In this document: positions 9,355 through 19,372 of the stretch, piece by piece
How the letters are laid out: every line of letters begins with the position of its first letter
How positions within the stretch are numbered: the stretch's first letter is position 1
Assembly (NCBI RefSeq): GCF_007273535.1
Contig: NZ_RIBP01000004.1
Span: 2,456,001-2,520,000 of the forward strand
Origin: Niallia circulans
Lineage (GTDB): Bacteria > Bacillota > Bacilli > Bacillales > Cytobacillaceae
Direction: 5' to 3'
DNA: 64,000 bases
Position numbers and translations under genes: made by a program
The notes under the pieces: model-generated
What the model was told of the DNA's origin: nothing
Database searches by the model: none
What the model saw: only the letters and a program-made list of their open reading frames with translations

Positions 9355-10149
9355 ATGAAGAAGGCTAAATTGGTTGTGTTATTAATGTTATTAATCCTGC
9401 TTAAGCCTATTTCTATATCTGTGTATGCAGACCAAGATTCGCCTATAGACGAGTTAGATACATTATCAGATGAAGCACTGCAGTTGGTAAAATCAGAAAG
9501 ATACGATGATGCGAAAAAAATCCTTGATTATTTTTCTAACCAATTCAGTATAGTGAAACAGCAACAGCGGACATTTACAATGGATGAGCTGCAAATCCTC
9601 ACAGGTGCCCGTGATGAAGCAGTTGAGGTAATCACAAGCCCGTCTGCTGATACGAACGAGCGGATCAACTCTGCGATTAAGTTCAGATTAGCGGTTGATG
9701 CAGTTTCAAGCGGCCAGCAGCCTCTTTGGACGCAAATGCAAGAACAAGTGATGGCATCCTACAGGGAAATGAAGGATGCTGCCATAAACCAAAACAAAGT
9801 GGAATATGAAGCGAAACTAAATTCTTTCCTGACGCTTTACCAAATTATAAACCCAAGTTTAAAGTTAGATGTGACAACAGCACAATTTCAAAAACTGAAT
9901 ACACTTGTGGATTTCCTCGATACATATCGCCTTCAAGTCTTCACAAAAGCTGAGACAAAAGAGCTGGACGAATTAGAAGCAGAGCTTGAGGACGTATTTA
10001 ATCAAGTGTATGAAGATGAAGCAGATCCGTCCCTTTGGTGGGTAATTATTTCAACTGGAAGCATCATTATCCTTACATTATCCTATGTTGGTTGGAGAAA
10101 ATATTTAGGAGATAAGGAAGAAAAGAGAAGAAGACATAAAAGGCCATAA
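9355..10149 (+). CDS. ypjB: Sporulation protein YpjB, membrane anchored
   Basis: A 264-residue protein with an N-terminal signal peptide (hydrophobic core VVLLMLLILLKPISISVYA, likely cleaved near residue 25). It has a long, mainly helical extracytoplasmic domain, a single transmembrane helix near residues 225-245 (WWVIISTGSIIILTLSYVGW) and a basic tail. This is the YpjB architecture; the B. subtilis gene is linked to sporulation, but a biochemical role is not established. GGGGAGGG precedes the ATG. A sigma-E-like promoter lies upstream. The next start is 66 bases downstream. Confidence 0.85.
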   Translation: MKKAKLVVLLMLLILLKPISISVYADQDSPIDELDTLSDEALQLVKSERYDDAKKILDYFSNQFSIVKQQQRTFTMDELQILTGARDEAVEVITSPSADTNERINSAIKFRLAVDAVSSGQQPLWTQMQEQVMASYREMKDAAINQNKVEYEAKLNSFLTLYQIINPSLKLDVTTAQFQKLNTLVDFLDTYRLQVFTKAETKELDELEAELEDVFNQVYEDEADPSLWWVIISTGSIIILTLSYVGWRKYLGDKEEKRRRHKRP

Positions 10150-10215
10150 CATTTGACTCTTAGGTTCTCCCTGCTTAAAATAATAACTACTAACTCGAGA
10201 TATGGGGGAAAAAGC

Positions 10216-10890
10216 ATGTTTATTATCTACTTCATCATCATACTCATCATTCCTCTATGGGCACAAATGAGGGTAAGTGGAGCTTACAAAAAATATTCGA
10301 AAGTAGCTGCTTCTTCTGCGATGTCCGGAAGAGAAGTAGCAAGAAGAATTTTGGATTCCAACGGATTATATGATGTATCTATTGAAGAAACGAGAGGCGT
10401 TCTGTCTGACCACTACGATCCCCGGTCAAAAGTAGTCCGTCTGTCAACAAATAACTATCACGGGCATTCTGTTGCTGCTTGTGCGATTGCGGCACATGAA
10501 GTTGGCCATGCCATTCAAGACCAGCAAGAATATGCTTTCCTGCGTTTCCGGCATGCTTTAGTTCCAGTTGCCAATATCGGCAGCAACTTTTCGTGGATAC
10601 TCATATTAATCGGAATGCTGCTTGGTGCAAGCAATTTTGTTCTGTTAGGAATTATTTTTATGGCAGCAGCCGTCCTGTTCCAATTTGTAACACTTCCAGT
10701 TGAGTTTAACGCATCAAACCGTGCAATGGATGAAGTGGTCGCATTAGGAATTATTCGCAATGATGAGGAAAAAGAAACGAAAAAAGTCCTAAATGCAGCA
10801 GCCCTTACCTATGTTGCGGCAGCAGCAGTAGCGATACTCGAATTGCTGCGATTAATTATGATTTATACAGGAATGCAAAGAAACGACTAG
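10216..10890 (+). CDS. Membrane zinc metallopeptidase, YugP family
   Basis: A membrane-embedded putative neutral zinc protease of 224 residues. The catalytic HEVGHAIQ motif has its first His at about residue 94, after a cytoplasmic-side RVSGAYKKYSKV segment. The third ligand region is probably PVEFNASNRAM. Hydrophobic helices are at the N terminus, in the middle (about 120-160) and at the C terminus. The start at ATG 10216 follows TGGGGGAAA; an earlier in-frame ATT/ATG-free extension is not needed. Substrates are unknown. It closes the ypjB unit before a strong terminator. Confidence 0.9.
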   Translation: MFIIYFIIILIIPLWAQMRVSGAYKKYSKVAASSAMSGREVARRILDSNGLYDVSIEETRGVLSDHYDPRSKVVRLSTNNYHGHSVAACAIAAHEVGHAIQDQQEYAFLRFRHALVPVANIGSNFSWILILIGMLLGASNFVLLGIIFMAAAVLFQFVTLPVEFNASNRAMDEVVALGIIRNDEEKETKKVLNAAALTYVAAAAVAILELLRLIMIYTGMQRND

Positions 10891-10918
10891 TCTATGGAAA
10901 TCTCCATAGACTTTTTTT
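10890..10918 (+). terminator. Terminator after yugP-type gene
   Basis: A perfect 9-bp stem (GTCTATGGA/TCCATAGAC) has an AATC loop and is followed by a run of seven T. Confidence 0.92.
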
Positions 10919-11017
10919 ATGCAGAAATTATTTCCATAAGCGAAAGATAGTTGTATAATTATAGCTGATTTTATCTATAGTGTATTTATTACATAAAGCA
11001 AAGAAAGAAGGGTTAAT

Positions 11018-12241
11018 TTGCAGGCTGAACGAGCATTATCAACTAACCAACCCGTAACGGTGTATCGTATTCTGTTTGCGATAAGCCTAGGTCATTTTAT
11101 CAATGATTGCATGCAATCAGTAGTACCGGCATTGTTCCCGATTATAGGGCCTACGATGAACTTGAATTATACAGAAATTGGTTGGATTGCCTTTACACTC
11201 AACATTACCTCGTCTATCATGCAGCCAGTTTTCGGCGTGCTGGCAGACAAAAAGCCACTTCCCTATTTTTTGCCGTTTGCGATGTTTTCAAGTTTGCTTG
11301 GCATGCTTGGCTTGGCACTCGCACCTAATTTTATAAGCGTGCTTATTTCTGTTTTGTTTATCGGGTTTGGGTCAGCTATTTTCCATCCAGAAGGGTCAAG
11401 AGTAGCTTATATGGCAGCAGGAAACAAACGAGGCTTGGCACAAAGCATATACCAGGTTGGAGGCAATGGCGGCCAATCACTTGCCCCGTTATTTACAGCC
11501 TTCATTTTTATCGGAACAGGTCAATTTGGAACAATCTGGTTTACACTGCTTGCAGCAGCAGGTATGTTTGTTTTGTTTTTCGTATCTAACTGGTATAAAC
11601 AAGAGCTTCTTGTCCAAGTACCGGCTGCAAAAAAGACACAAGCACATACAGAGAAACGCATGCTGAACAAGGAAATCATTATAGCAATTTGCTTATTAAT
11701 CTTTTTAGTGTTTGCAAGAAGCTGGTATGGTGCTGGGATTAATAACTTTTTCCATTTTTATATGATTGAGAAATTTCATAGCAGCATTAAGCATGCACAA
11801 ATATATGTATTTTTATTTATGCTCGCAGGAGTTGTAGGCACATTCTTTGGCGGACCGCTGGCAGACAGATTTGGTAAACGTACGATTTTGCTTTTTTCCT
11901 TAATTGGTGCAGCTCCGTTTGCCTTAATGCTGCCTCATGTTCCTCAATGGCTTATCGCACCACTCCTTGTGCTTATCGGCTTTATACTCCAATCAAGCTT
12001 TAGTGTAACAGTCGTCTATGCTCAAGAGCTGCTTCCAGGTATGATTGGACTTGTATCAGGATTAATTGTCGGCCTAGCGTTTGGGATGGGAGCATTAGGG
12101 GCTGTTATTTTCGGAGTAATTGGCGATTTATACAGTCTGCAGACAATCATGGTATTTTGCAGTGTGCTTCCTATTTTAGGGATACTTACGATTCTACTTC
12201 CAAGTGATGCAAAGGTTAGAGAAATTCATCAACGAACATAA
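11018..12241 (+). CDS. MFS transporter, fosmidomycin-resistance (Fsr) type
   Basis: A 12-helix major facilitator superfamily exporter of 407 residues. The first helix carries GHFINDCMQSVVPALFPI, typical of the Fsr branch, and the loop 2-3 motif appears as GVLADKKPLPYF. A second copy, GPLADRFGKR, begins the C-terminal half, and FGSAIFHPEGSRVAYMA is also Fsr-like. Family members export fosmidomycin or related small molecules; the substrate here cannot be read from sequence. It starts at TTG with AGAAGGG upstream. It is transcribed alone and converges on the YitT gene. Confidence 0.88.
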   Translation: MQAERALSTNQPVTVYRILFAISLGHFINDCMQSVVPALFPIIGPTMNLNYTEIGWIAFTLNITSSIMQPVFGVLADKKPLPYFLPFAMFSSLLGMLGLALAPNFISVLISVLFIGFGSAIFHPEGSRVAYMAAGNKRGLAQSIYQVGGNGGQSLAPLFTAFIFIGTGQFGTIWFTLLAAAGMFVLFFVSNWYKQELLVQVPAAKKTQAHTEKRMLNKEIIIAICLLIFLVFARSWYGAGINNFFHFYMIEKFHSSIKHAQIYVFLFMLAGVVGTFFGGPLADRFGKRTILLFSLIGAAPFALMLPHVPQWLIAPLLVLIGFILQSSFSVTVVYAQELLPGMIGLVSGLIVGLAFGMGALGAVIFGVIGDLYSLQTIMVFCSVLPILGILTILLPSDAKVREIHQRT

Positions 12242-12563
12242 AAAAAAGAAGAGGCTGGGACATAAGTATATGAACCAGTATAAAAAACGAACTATCCATT
12301 CTGGTTTCGATTAGATAGTTCGTTTTTTGTTTTTTAAAATACAATAATTAGAAATTCTAGTGGAATGGAGCGGAGGCCACTCGACTCCTGCGGGAAATAG
12401 AGGACGCTTTAGACCCCGCAGGCGAGGACGAGCGCGCAATGAAACGAACTAATTTTAACTCCATATTCTATTTTGTCACAAGCTTCATTATTCAAATATG
12501 GATGTAATTTAATTATTCGTGTTTAGAAAGGTTATCTTTTGTTTTGTCCCAGCCTCTTCTTTT
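12242..12563. repeat. Structured intergenic repeat bounded by 22-bp inverted repeats
   Basis: No gene is present. The stretch is framed by AAAAGAAGAGGCTGGGACATAA (12244-12265; 22 bases given as two halves: AAAAGAAGAGG and CTGGGACATAA) and its near-perfect inverse at 12542-12563, with one mismatch. Inside, 12282-12296 and 12314-12328 form a perfect 15-bp hairpin ending in a T run. A GC-rich part at 12361-12450 contains CTCCTGCGGG and CCCGCAGG (12385-12394, 12415-12422), which pair. The GC-rich core resembles short non-coding repeats scattered in Bacillus genomes. The right arm overlaps the stop codon of the YitT gene, so the unit also separates two converging transcripts. Confidence 0.7.
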
Positions 12564-13440
12564 AATGCTCAATCGGCCTTTTGTATTCATCTAAAGTAAA
12601 GCCTTCTCCCAATACATCGTGAACAACGGTCACAGATACGAATGCATGTGGGTCAACACTTGTAATGATAGATTTAAGTCGGACAATTTCCGTTTTAGCA
12701 ACAACACAGTAAAGGACTTCTTTATCTTGTTTTGTAAATGACCCGTGTCCTTTTAGCACAGTTACACCGCGATCCATTTCCTTCATGATTTTATCAGCAA
12801 TATCTGGGTTTTTATCAGAAATGATGATGGCACCTCTTGCTGCATAGGCACCCTCTTGCATGAAGTCAATCAGCCTTGTGCCAACAAAAACAGCAACAAG
12901 TGTATACATTGCCTCTCGATAACTTAAATATGTCAGCAAGGATAATGTAATAACACATGCGTCGAACAAAAACATTGTCTTCCCAATACTCCAATGGAAG
13001 TATTTATTGACAAGTCTTGCGATAATATCGACACCGCCTGTTGTGCCGCCGAATCGAAAGATTATGCCAAGTCCAATACCTATAAAGGTTCCAGCGAACA
13101 AGGAAGCGAGTGTTAAATCCTCACGCAGCGGAATATGTAGTTCGATTTGGGGCAGCTGGAAAAACCATAAAAACACGGACACGCTGATAGTGCCGATAAT
13201 TGTGTATATGAGAACATTTCTGCCAAGCAGTTTCCAGCCAATAAAAAACAGCGGCACATTTAAAATTAGATTTGTGATGGAAGGGTCCCAGTTGAATCTT
13301 GCGTACAAAAGGAGCGTGATTCCTGTGAAGCCACCCTCTGCCAAGTTATTTTGCATATTAAAATGTACAATTCCAAAAGAAAAGATAGCCGAACCGAGCA
13401 TAATGAAGAAAATATTTTTGAGCTTTAACGTCTTAAACAT
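12562..13440 (-). CDS. ypjC: YitT-family membrane protein
   Basis: A 292-residue protein with five or six transmembrane helices arranged as DUF161 units. It includes the family signature FRFGGTTGGVDIIARLVNKY at about residues 125-145. A soluble C-terminal DUF2179 domain follows from about residue 200 (GAIIISDKNPDIADKI, VTVLKGHGSFTKQDKEVLYC). The molecular function is not established; a transport role is suspected. The position before ypjD matches ypjC of B. subtilis, but here it is transcribed in the opposite direction to its neighbours. The stop codon overlaps the inverted repeat. Confidence 0.88.
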   Translation of the reverse strand: MFKTLKLKNIFFIMLGSAIFSFGIVHFNMQNNLAEGGFTGITLLLYARFNWDPSITNLILNVPLFFIGWKLLGRNVLIYTIIGTISVSVFLWFFQLPQIELHIPLREDLTLASLFAGTFIGIGLGIIFRFGGTTGGVDIIARLVNKYFHWSIGKTMFLFDACVITLSLLTYLSYREAMYTLVAVFVGTRLIDFMQEGAYAARGAIIISDKNPDIADKIMKEMDRGVTVLKGHGSFTKQDKEVLYCVVAKTEIVRLKSIITSVDPHAFVSVTVVHDVLGEGFTLDEYKRPIEH

Positions 13441-13693
13441 CTTTTCGCCTGCTTTCTATGTATAGCTGTCATTAATATAGCCTTAGTATGGACCATTTAT
13501 GTTGGAGCCTATCCATTATATCGAATAGGTGTTGTATGAGCAATCTCCTATTGCTAAAAAGCAAGATTGCTGATAGCTTCATATAAAAGGTATTTTTCCC
13601 GTAAATAATAATCAAAAACATTTGTAAAAAAAGAAAATGTTAGCTAACATGAAGGGGAATAGGAAGAATAATGCAACTTTGAGGTGAAAAGGT

Positions 13694-14017
13694 TTGAAAA
13701 CAATGCAAGAGCTTCAAAAAGAAGTGGATGACTATATCGGACAATTTAAAGAAGGCTATTTCAGCCCACTAGCCATGATGGCAAGGCTCACAGAAGAGCT
13801 TGGAGAGCTGGCCCGTGAAATAAATCATTATTATGGCGAAAAGCCTAAAAAAGCTTCTGAAAATGAAAAGGAAATTGCTGACGAGCTTGGTGACATGATG
13901 TTTGTGCTTATTTGCTTGGCAAACAGTCTAAACATCGATCTCGAAGAATCTCATAATAAAGTGATGCATAAGTTTAACACGAGAGATAAAGACCGCTGGA
14001 CTAAAAAAGACGAATAG
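13694..14017 (+). CDS. ypjD: MazG-like nucleotide pyrophosphohydrolase YpjD
   Basis: A small all-alpha NTP pyrophosphatase of 107 residues. The metal-binding helices show RLTEELGELAREI and EIADELGDMMFVLICLAN, the EExxE...ExxD pattern of the MazG superfamily. Such enzymes hydrolyse non-canonical nucleoside triphosphates to monophosphates. It starts at TTG 13694 with GAGGTG seven bases upstream; the ATG at 13703 is the alternative. It is the first gene of the unit running to birA. Confidence 0.92.
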   Translation: MKTMQELQKEVDDYIGQFKEGYFSPLAMMARLTEELGELAREINHYYGEKPKKASENEKEIADELGDMMFVLICLANSLNIDLEESHNKVMHKFNTRDKDRWTKKDE

Positions 14018-14093
14018 GTATGGCGGAAACAAAACTTTTATTGATATAAATATAAAATACATATAAGAAAAGCTATAAAGGAGCGTACGAATA

Positions 14094-14900
14094 GTGGAAA
14101 AAGTAAAAGTAGTCATTGCAGGACCAAGAGGAAGAATGGGCAAGGAAGCGGTTTACCTGACAGGACGTACTGATCATTTCGAATTAGTTGGCGTTTTGGA
14201 TTATAAGCATGAGGGGAAAAGATTAAATGAATTAGAGGATTTCACATCACCTGCTTATGATGTACCAATTTATACAGATATCGAAAAATGCCTGCAGGAA
14301 GTTAAGCCAGATGTATTGATTGATTTGACAACTCCGGAGTTTGGCATGTTTCATGCTAAGACAGCTCTTCAATATGGAGTCAGACCGGTTGTTGGGACAA
14401 CGGGCTTCACGAATGAAAACCTAGCAGAGCTTGAGGCGTTATGTGAAGAGATGGATAGAGGCTGCATTATTGCACCGAACTTCGCGTTAGGCGCTGTTTT
14501 GATGATGAAGTTTTCAAAGCTTGCCGCTAAATATTTTGATGATGTGGAAATTATCGAACTGCATCATGACCGCAAGCTAGATGCACCGAGTGGCACAGCT
14601 GTTAAAACGGCTGAATTAATTGCAGAAGTAAGAAAGCCGAAAAAACAAGGGCATCCTGAGGAAAAGGAAACGATTCCAGGTGCTAGAGGAGCAGACTTTG
14701 ACGGTATGCGCATTCACTCGGTCAGACTTCCAGGATTAATTGCCCACCAGCAGGTAATGTTCGGTGCTGATGGTGAAACTCTTACATTAAAGCATGATTC
14801 ATACAACCGTGCCTCCTTTATGTCGGGTGTTAGGTTTGCTGTTGACGAAGTACTTAAAGCAAATGTGCTTATATATGGTCTTGAAAATATAATGGAGTAG
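14094..14900 (+). CDS. dapB: 4-hydroxy-tetrahydrodipicolinate reductase
   Basis: An NAD(P)H-dependent reductase of the lysine/diaminopimelate pathway, supplying peptidoglycan and, in spores, dipicolinate precursors. The nucleotide-binding motif [13 protein letters not shown] lies near the N terminus. The catalytic and substrate motif is [15 protein letters not shown], and the C terminus has the oligomerisation region. It starts at GTG with AAAGGAGCG upstream, 268 residues. mgsA follows after 11 bases. Confidence 0.97.
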   Translation: MEKVKVVIAGPRGRMGKEAVYLTGRTDHFELVGVLDYKHEGKRLNELEDFTSPAYDVPIYTDIEKCLQEVKPDVLIDLTTPEFGMFHAKTALQYGVRPVVGTTGFTNENLAELEALCEEMDRGCIIAPNFALGAVLMMKFSKLAAKYFDDVEIIELHHDRKLDAPSGTAVKTAELIAEVRKPKKQGHPEEKETIPGARGADFDGMRIHSVRLPGLIAHQQVMFGADGETLTLKHDSYNRASFMSGVRFAVDEVLKANVLIYGLENIME

Positions 14901-14911
14901 AGGTGTAATTA

Positions 14912-15334
14912 ATGAATATTGCATTAATAGCTCATGATAAGAAGAAAGATGATATGATTCGTTTTGTTGTTGCTTATAAAAAGATTTTTGAAAAGCATTC
15001 CTTGTTTGCTACAGGTACTACTGGAACAAAGATACAAGAGGCAACTGGATTGGATGTACATCGCTTTTGTTCAGGGCCATTAGGAGGAGACCAGGAAATA
15101 GGTGCATATATCGCCAACAATAATATGGACATGGTCTTTTTCTTTCGCGATCCATTAACTGCACAGCCTCATGAACCAGACGTGACAGCACTTCTCCGCT
15201 TATGTGATGTTTATTCTGTGCCATTGGCAACAAATATGGGAACAGGAGAAGTGCTTATAAGAGGTCTGGAACAAGGGGATATAGATTGGAGAAACATTGT
15301 ACATGGAGATACAGACAGAGTTACAGACATTTAA
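14912..15334 (+). CDS. mgsA: Methylglyoxal synthase
   Basis: Converts dihydroxyacetone phosphate to methylglyoxal plus phosphate, a bypass of lower glycolysis. The family signature [11 protein letters not shown] contains the catalytic Asp at about residue 60. The opening [13 protein letters not shown] and the [10 protein letters not shown] phosphate site are also visible. Length is 140 residues. The gene overlaps bshB1 by 32 bases, and bacillithiol made by the next enzymes is known to take part in methylglyoxal detoxification. Confidence 0.96.
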   Translation: MNIALIAHDKKKDDMIRFVVAYKKIFEKHSLFATGTTGTKIQEATGLDVHRFCSGPLGGDQEIGAYIANNNMDMVFFFRDPLTAQPHEPDVTALLRLCDVYSVPLATNMGTGEVLIRGLEQGDIDWRNIVHGDTDRVTDI

Positions 15335-16043
15335 TATACAAAATGTAGATATATTGGCAATTGGCGCCCATGCGGATGATGTTGAAATCGGCATGGGTGC
15401 AACCCTTGCTAAATATGCAGCTGCAGGCAAAAACATTGTTATATGTGATTTAACACATAGTGAGCTTTCTTCCAACGGCACAGTTGAAATCAGACAGAAA
15501 GAGGCACACGCTGCGGCAGAGCTGCTTGGCATTAAGGCTCGTCTTACCCTTGACATAAAAGACAGAGGGCTTTGGAATGTAGACGATAATATTGCAAGCA
15601 TAGTGGAGGTTATCAGAACAGTTAAGCCGAAAATCGTTTTCGCTCCATACTGGGAGGATCGCCATCCTGATCACGGTAACAGTTCCAAATTAATTGAAGA
15701 AGCTGTATTTTCGGCAGGTGTTCGCAACTTTATTGTAAAAGACACGGAGTCTCATCGGGCAAGCAGCCTGTATTTTTATATGATAAATGGGTTTCATAAG
15801 CCTGATTTTGTGATTGATGTCAGCGAATATATGGAAGTGAAAAAACAAAGCTTAAATTGTTATGCAAGTCAGTTTACAAAAGCAGAAGGCAGTGTGGAGA
15901 CACCGCTAGTCAACGGCTATATTGAAACCGTTGAAGCAAGGGAACGGCTTTTTGGAAAAGAAGTCGGAACGAGCTATGCGGAAGGCTTTAAGACAAAGAA
16001 GCCGATAGTTATACATAATGATTTATTGGGTGGTAGTTTATGA
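15303..16043 (+). CDS. bshB1: Bacillithiol synthesis deacetylase BshB1
   Basis: A zinc-dependent LmbE-like deacetylase that removes acetate from GlcNAc-malate, the second step of bacillithiol synthesis. Metal-site motifs are [18 protein letters not shown] and [12 protein letters not shown]; the [19 protein letters not shown] segment is typical of BshB1. The only starts are inside the end of mgsA: ATG 15303 (chosen) or TTG 15297 with GGAG closer. The reading frame before this has no family similarity. It overlaps bshA by four bases (ATGA). Confidence 0.94.
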   Translation: MEIQTELQTFNIQNVDILAIGAHADDVEIGMGATLAKYAAAGKNIVICDLTHSELSSNGTVEIRQKEAHAAAELLGIKARLTLDIKDRGLWNVDDNIASIVEVIRTVKPKIVFAPYWEDRHPDHGNSSKLIEEAVFSAGVRNFIVKDTESHRASSLYFYMINGFHKPDFVIDVSEYMEVKKQSLNCYASQFTKAEGSVETPLVNGYIETVEARERLFGKEVGTSYAEGFKTKKPIVIHNDLLGGSL

Positions 16044-17182
16044 AAAAGCTGAAGATAGGAATAACTTGTTACCCGACTGTTGGGGGATCTGGCGTCGTCG
16101 CGACAGAATTAGGGAAGCTGCTTGCCGAAAAAGGACATGAAATACATTTTATTTCCTCAAGTATGCCTTTCCGCTTGAATAAAATGTACCATAATATATT
16201 TTTTCATCAAGTAGAAGTCAGTCAATATTCTGTTTTTCAATATCCACCATATGATATTGCCTTAAGCAGTAAAATGGCGGAAGTGATAAACAGAGAGGAA
16301 CTCGATCTTCTGCATGTTCACTATGCAATTCCACATGCTGTTTGTGCCATTTTGGCAAAACAGATGAGCGGAAGAGATGTTAAGATTGTGACAACACTGC
16401 ATGGAACAGACATCACTGTTTTGGGCTATGATTCATCACTTGCTGACAGCATCCGTTTTGGTATTGAAAAGTCGGATGTAGTAACAGCAGTGTCAGAATC
16501 TCTTGTTAAGCAAACTTATGATGTAATTGGTCCGACAAAAGACATAAAAACTGTTTATAACTTCATTGATGAACGTGTATATCGCAAGGTTGATTCCTCT
16601 CATTTGAAAAAGGAATTTGCCATTCATCCAGACGATAAAGTCATCATTCATGTCTCTAATTTCCGCCCGGTGAAGCGTGTTACAGATGTTGTGAAAGCAT
16701 TTAAAGGGATAGCTGACAAGATGTCTGCAACCCTTCTGTTAGTTGGAGATGGACCTGAAATGTCGAATGTATGCAAGCTTGTCGACGAGCTCGGCTTAAA
16801 AGGGCAGGTTCGCTTTTTAGGAAAGCAGGAAAACCTTGAGGAGCTTTACAGTATAAGTGACTTGATGCTGCTTCTATCAGAAAAGGAAAGCTTTGGTCTT
16901 GTTGCACTTGAAGCAATGGCTTGTGGCGTACCTTGTGTCGGCACAAATGTTGGTGGAATTCCTGAGGTGATTGTTGATGGTGAGACAGGTTTGATTTGTG
17001 AGCTGGGCAATATTAACGAAATAGCGGAAAAGTCGGCAGCACTTCTTCTTGATGAGCATAAGCATAGGCAGTTTGCTGCTAACTCAGTTGTAAGAGTGAG
17101 AGATCATTTCCGCGGTGAAACGATTGTCAGTCAGTATGAGAAGATTTATGAGGAATTAATTCTCTCTGGAGAGTATATATGA
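16040..17182 (+). CDS. bshA: N-acetyl-alpha-D-glucosaminyl L-malate synthase BshA
   Basis: A retaining GT4 glycosyltransferase that joins UDP-GlcNAc to L-malate, the first step of bacillithiol synthesis. The N-terminal loop is [20 protein letters not shown], followed by [11 protein letters not shown]. The C-terminal GT4 site contains [19 protein letters not shown], with the conserved E-x7-E spacing. Length is 380 residues. It is coupled to bshB1 upstream and cca downstream through ATGA overlaps. Confidence 0.96.
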   Translation: MKKLKIGITCYPTVGGSGVVATELGKLLAEKGHEIHFISSSMPFRLNKMYHNIFFHQVEVSQYSVFQYPPYDIALSSKMAEVINREELDLLHVHYAIPHAVCAILAKQMSGRDVKIVTTLHGTDITVLGYDSSLADSIRFGIEKSDVVTAVSESLVKQTYDVIGPTKDIKTVYNFIDERVYRKVDSSHLKKEFAIHPDDKVIIHVSNFRPVKRVTDVVKAFKGIADKMSATLLLVGDGPEMSNVCKLVDELGLKGQVRFLGKQENLEELYSISDLMLLLSEKESFGLVALEAMACGVPCVGTNVGGIPEVIVDGETGLICELGNINEIAEKSAALLLDEHKHRQFAANSVVRVRDHFRGETIVSQYEKIYEELILSGEYI

Positions 17183-18375
17183 AACAGCCATTTCTATCTG
17201 CCATCCCGATCATTGAGGCAATCGAAAAAGCAGGTTTTAAGGCCTATTTTGTCGGCGGAGCGGTAAGAGACTATTTGCTGAAGAAACCAATTCATGATAT
17301 TGATATTGCGACATCTGCAACACCAGATGAGGTAAAGAAAATCTTTCCAACAACAGTGGATATCGGGATAGAGCATGGTACGGTTATGGTAATATTTGAG
17401 AATGAGACATATGAAGTAACAACTTTTCGTACTGAAAGCGAATATGAAGATTTCAGGCGGCCAAAGGATGTAGCATTTGTCCGAAATCTGCGCGAAGATT
17501 TACAAAGAAGAGACTTTACAATGAACAGCTTGGCCATGGATAAAAATGGCACCATCATTGATTATTTTGATGGGAAAACAGCTATGTCCAAGAAATTGAT
17601 TGAAACGGTCGGATCAGCTGATGAGCGGTTTAGAGAAGATGCACTACGCATAATGCGTGCGATTCGGTTTGTCAGCACACTTGGCTTTAAGCTAGAAGAC
17701 CGAACGAGACTCGCAATTGAGGGTAACAGGCATCTCCTTGAAAAGATTGCAGTAGAAAGAATTACAGCAGAATTTGAGAAATTACTGCTTGGAAAAGCAA
17801 GGGATGAAGCAATTTTGTTGATGGTTCAAGCGGGCATTTACGAACACCTGCCAATGCTGAAATCACACCGAGATGGCTTGATGCTGTTGTCATCCTTTCC
17901 CTTGGAGAACTTGAATATCGAAGAAATGTGGTCTGCCCTCTTAATTGCCTGTAATGTCTCAGCAAAAGAAGCAGACGCTTTTCTGCGTAAATGGAAACTT
18001 CCTGTTAAGCGGATTAAAACAGTTCAACATATTATGAAGAGTGTGCTTCTTCTTAAAGAGCAAGGGCACTGGACAAGCTTGCATTTATTTCATTCTGGCT
18101 TAAGTGTGGCGATAAGCGCAGAAAAGGTGTTCAGCGTTATAACAGCAAAACAGCAGGATGTTGCTTCAGTAAAGAATGCCTTCGCTGCACTTCCGATTAA
18201 AGGAAGAGACGAGCTGCAAGCAACAGGACGTGATCTTTTACAGTGGAGCGCAAAGCCTGCCGGTCCATGGATGAAGGAAACTATTGCTACAATTGAAAAT
18301 GCTGTTGTGGAAAAGAAGCTTACTAATGATAAACAGGCTATAAAGGAGTGGCTTAAGCAGTGGGAAATGATTTAA
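17179..18375 (+). CDS. cca: CCA tRNA nucleotidyltransferase
   Basis: Adds or repairs the 3' CCA of tRNAs using CTP and ATP without a template. The class II head carries [20 protein letters not shown], with the two metal-binding aspartates, then [11 protein letters not shown] and [13 protein letters not shown] nucleotide-recognition region ([18 protein letters not shown]) and helical body follow. Length is 398 residues. It overlaps bshA by four bases and birA by sixteen. Confidence 0.96.
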   Translation: MKQPFLSAIPIIEAIEKAGFKAYFVGGAVRDYLLKKPIHDIDIATSATPDEVKKIFPTTVDIGIEHGTVMVIFENETYEVTTFRTESEYEDFRRPKDVAFVRNLREDLQRRDFTMNSLAMDKNGTIIDYFDGKTAMSKKLIETVGSADERFREDALRIMRAIRFVSTLGFKLEDRTRLAIEGNRHLLEKIAVERITAEFEKLLLGKARDEAILLMVQAGIYEHLPMLKSHRDGLMLLSSFPLENLNIEEMWSALLIACNVSAKEADAFLRKWKLPVKRIKTVQHIMKSVLLLKEQGHWTSLHLFHSGLSVAISAEKVFSVITAKQQDVASVKNAFAALPIKGRDELQATGRDLLQWSAKPAGPWMKETIATIENAVVEKKLTNDKQAIKEWLKQWEMI

Positions 18376-19343
18376 GAACAAAGCTGTTGCAGGCCTTTGC
18401 CGACAGGCCAAATGAATATATATCTGGCCAAGAACTGGCCGAGGTTCTCGGCTGTTCAAGAACGGCTATATGGAAACATATTGAAGAGCTGCGTAAGGAC
18501 GGTTTTGTGCTTGAGGCAGTAAGGAAAAAGGGCTATCGAATTGTTGAGGTGCCTCATAAAATGATACCAGATGAAATTAGATTTGGTTTAGAAACAAAAC
18601 AATTAGGAAGAAGCATCCATTACGAGGAAACAGTCGATTCTACCCAACGAATTGCTCAAAGACTCGCATATGATGGAGCTGCAGAAGGAACGATTGTCAT
18701 TGCCGAGGAGCAGCTTGGCGGAAGAGGGAGATTAGAGCGATCTTGGCATTCCCCAAAGTACAAGGGGATATGGATGAGCATCCTTTTGCGCCCTCGCATT
18801 CCCATTATGCAAACGCCACAGCTGACATTATTGATGGCTGTTGCTGCAGTTAAAGGAATAGAGCAGGCAACTGGATGTGAGCCTGGTATAAAATGGCCGA
18901 ATGATTTACTGCTGAATGGAAAAAAAATCAGTGGGATTTTAACAGAGCTCCAAGCTGACAGCGACCGCATTCATTCTTTAATTATTGGAATTGGCATTAA
19001 TGTTAATCTTGAATTAGAGGATTACCCAGAAGAGCTCCGTCATACAGCTTCCTCGCTGTTCATTGAAACAGGAAAGGAATGGGACAGGGCGACAATTGTG
19101 CAAAGCATTTTACTGGAGCTTGAGAAGCTGTACAGCCTGTACCTAGAAAACGGATTTTATCCGATAAAGCTTCTTTGGGAAAGCTATGCAGTCAGTATTG
19201 GCAAACGAGTGAAGGCGACAACCTTGAATGGCAGCTATACAGGGATTGCTAAAGGGATAACAGATGAAGGAGTTCTGCTTCTTGAAGATGACGATGGCAA
19301 AGTCCACCACATTTATTCTGCCGACATACTGATCGAATCTTAA
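18360..19343 (+). CDS. birA: Biotin-protein ligase and biotin repressor BirA
   Basis: Attaches biotin to carboxylase carrier proteins and represses biotin genes when holding biotinyl-AMP. The N-terminal winged helix is visible (YISGQELAEVLGCSRTAIWK). The ligase domain carries the biotinyl-AMP loop GGRGRLERSWHS and the KWPNDLLLNGKKISGIL motif. A small SH3-like C-terminal domain follows. It starts at GTG inside the end of cca, with AAAGGAGTGG upstream. Length is 327 residues. Confidence 0.96.
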   Translation: MGNDLRTKLLQAFADRPNEYISGQELAEVLGCSRTAIWKHIEELRKDGFVLEAVRKKGYRIVEVPHKMIPDEIRFGLETKQLGRSIHYEETVDSTQRIAQRLAYDGAAEGTIVIAEEQLGGRGRLERSWHSPKYKGIWMSILLRPRIPIMQTPQLTLLMAVAAVKGIEQATGCEPGIKWPNDLLLNGKKISGILTELQADSDRIHSLIIGIGINVNLELEDYPEELRHTASSLFIETGKEWDRATIVQSILLELEKLYSLYLENGFYPIKLLWESYAVSIGKRVKATTLNGSYTGIAKGITDEGVLLLEDDDGKVHHIYSADILIES

Positions 19344-19372
19344 TGTTTTTAGTAGTAAGACATTTAGGAGTC

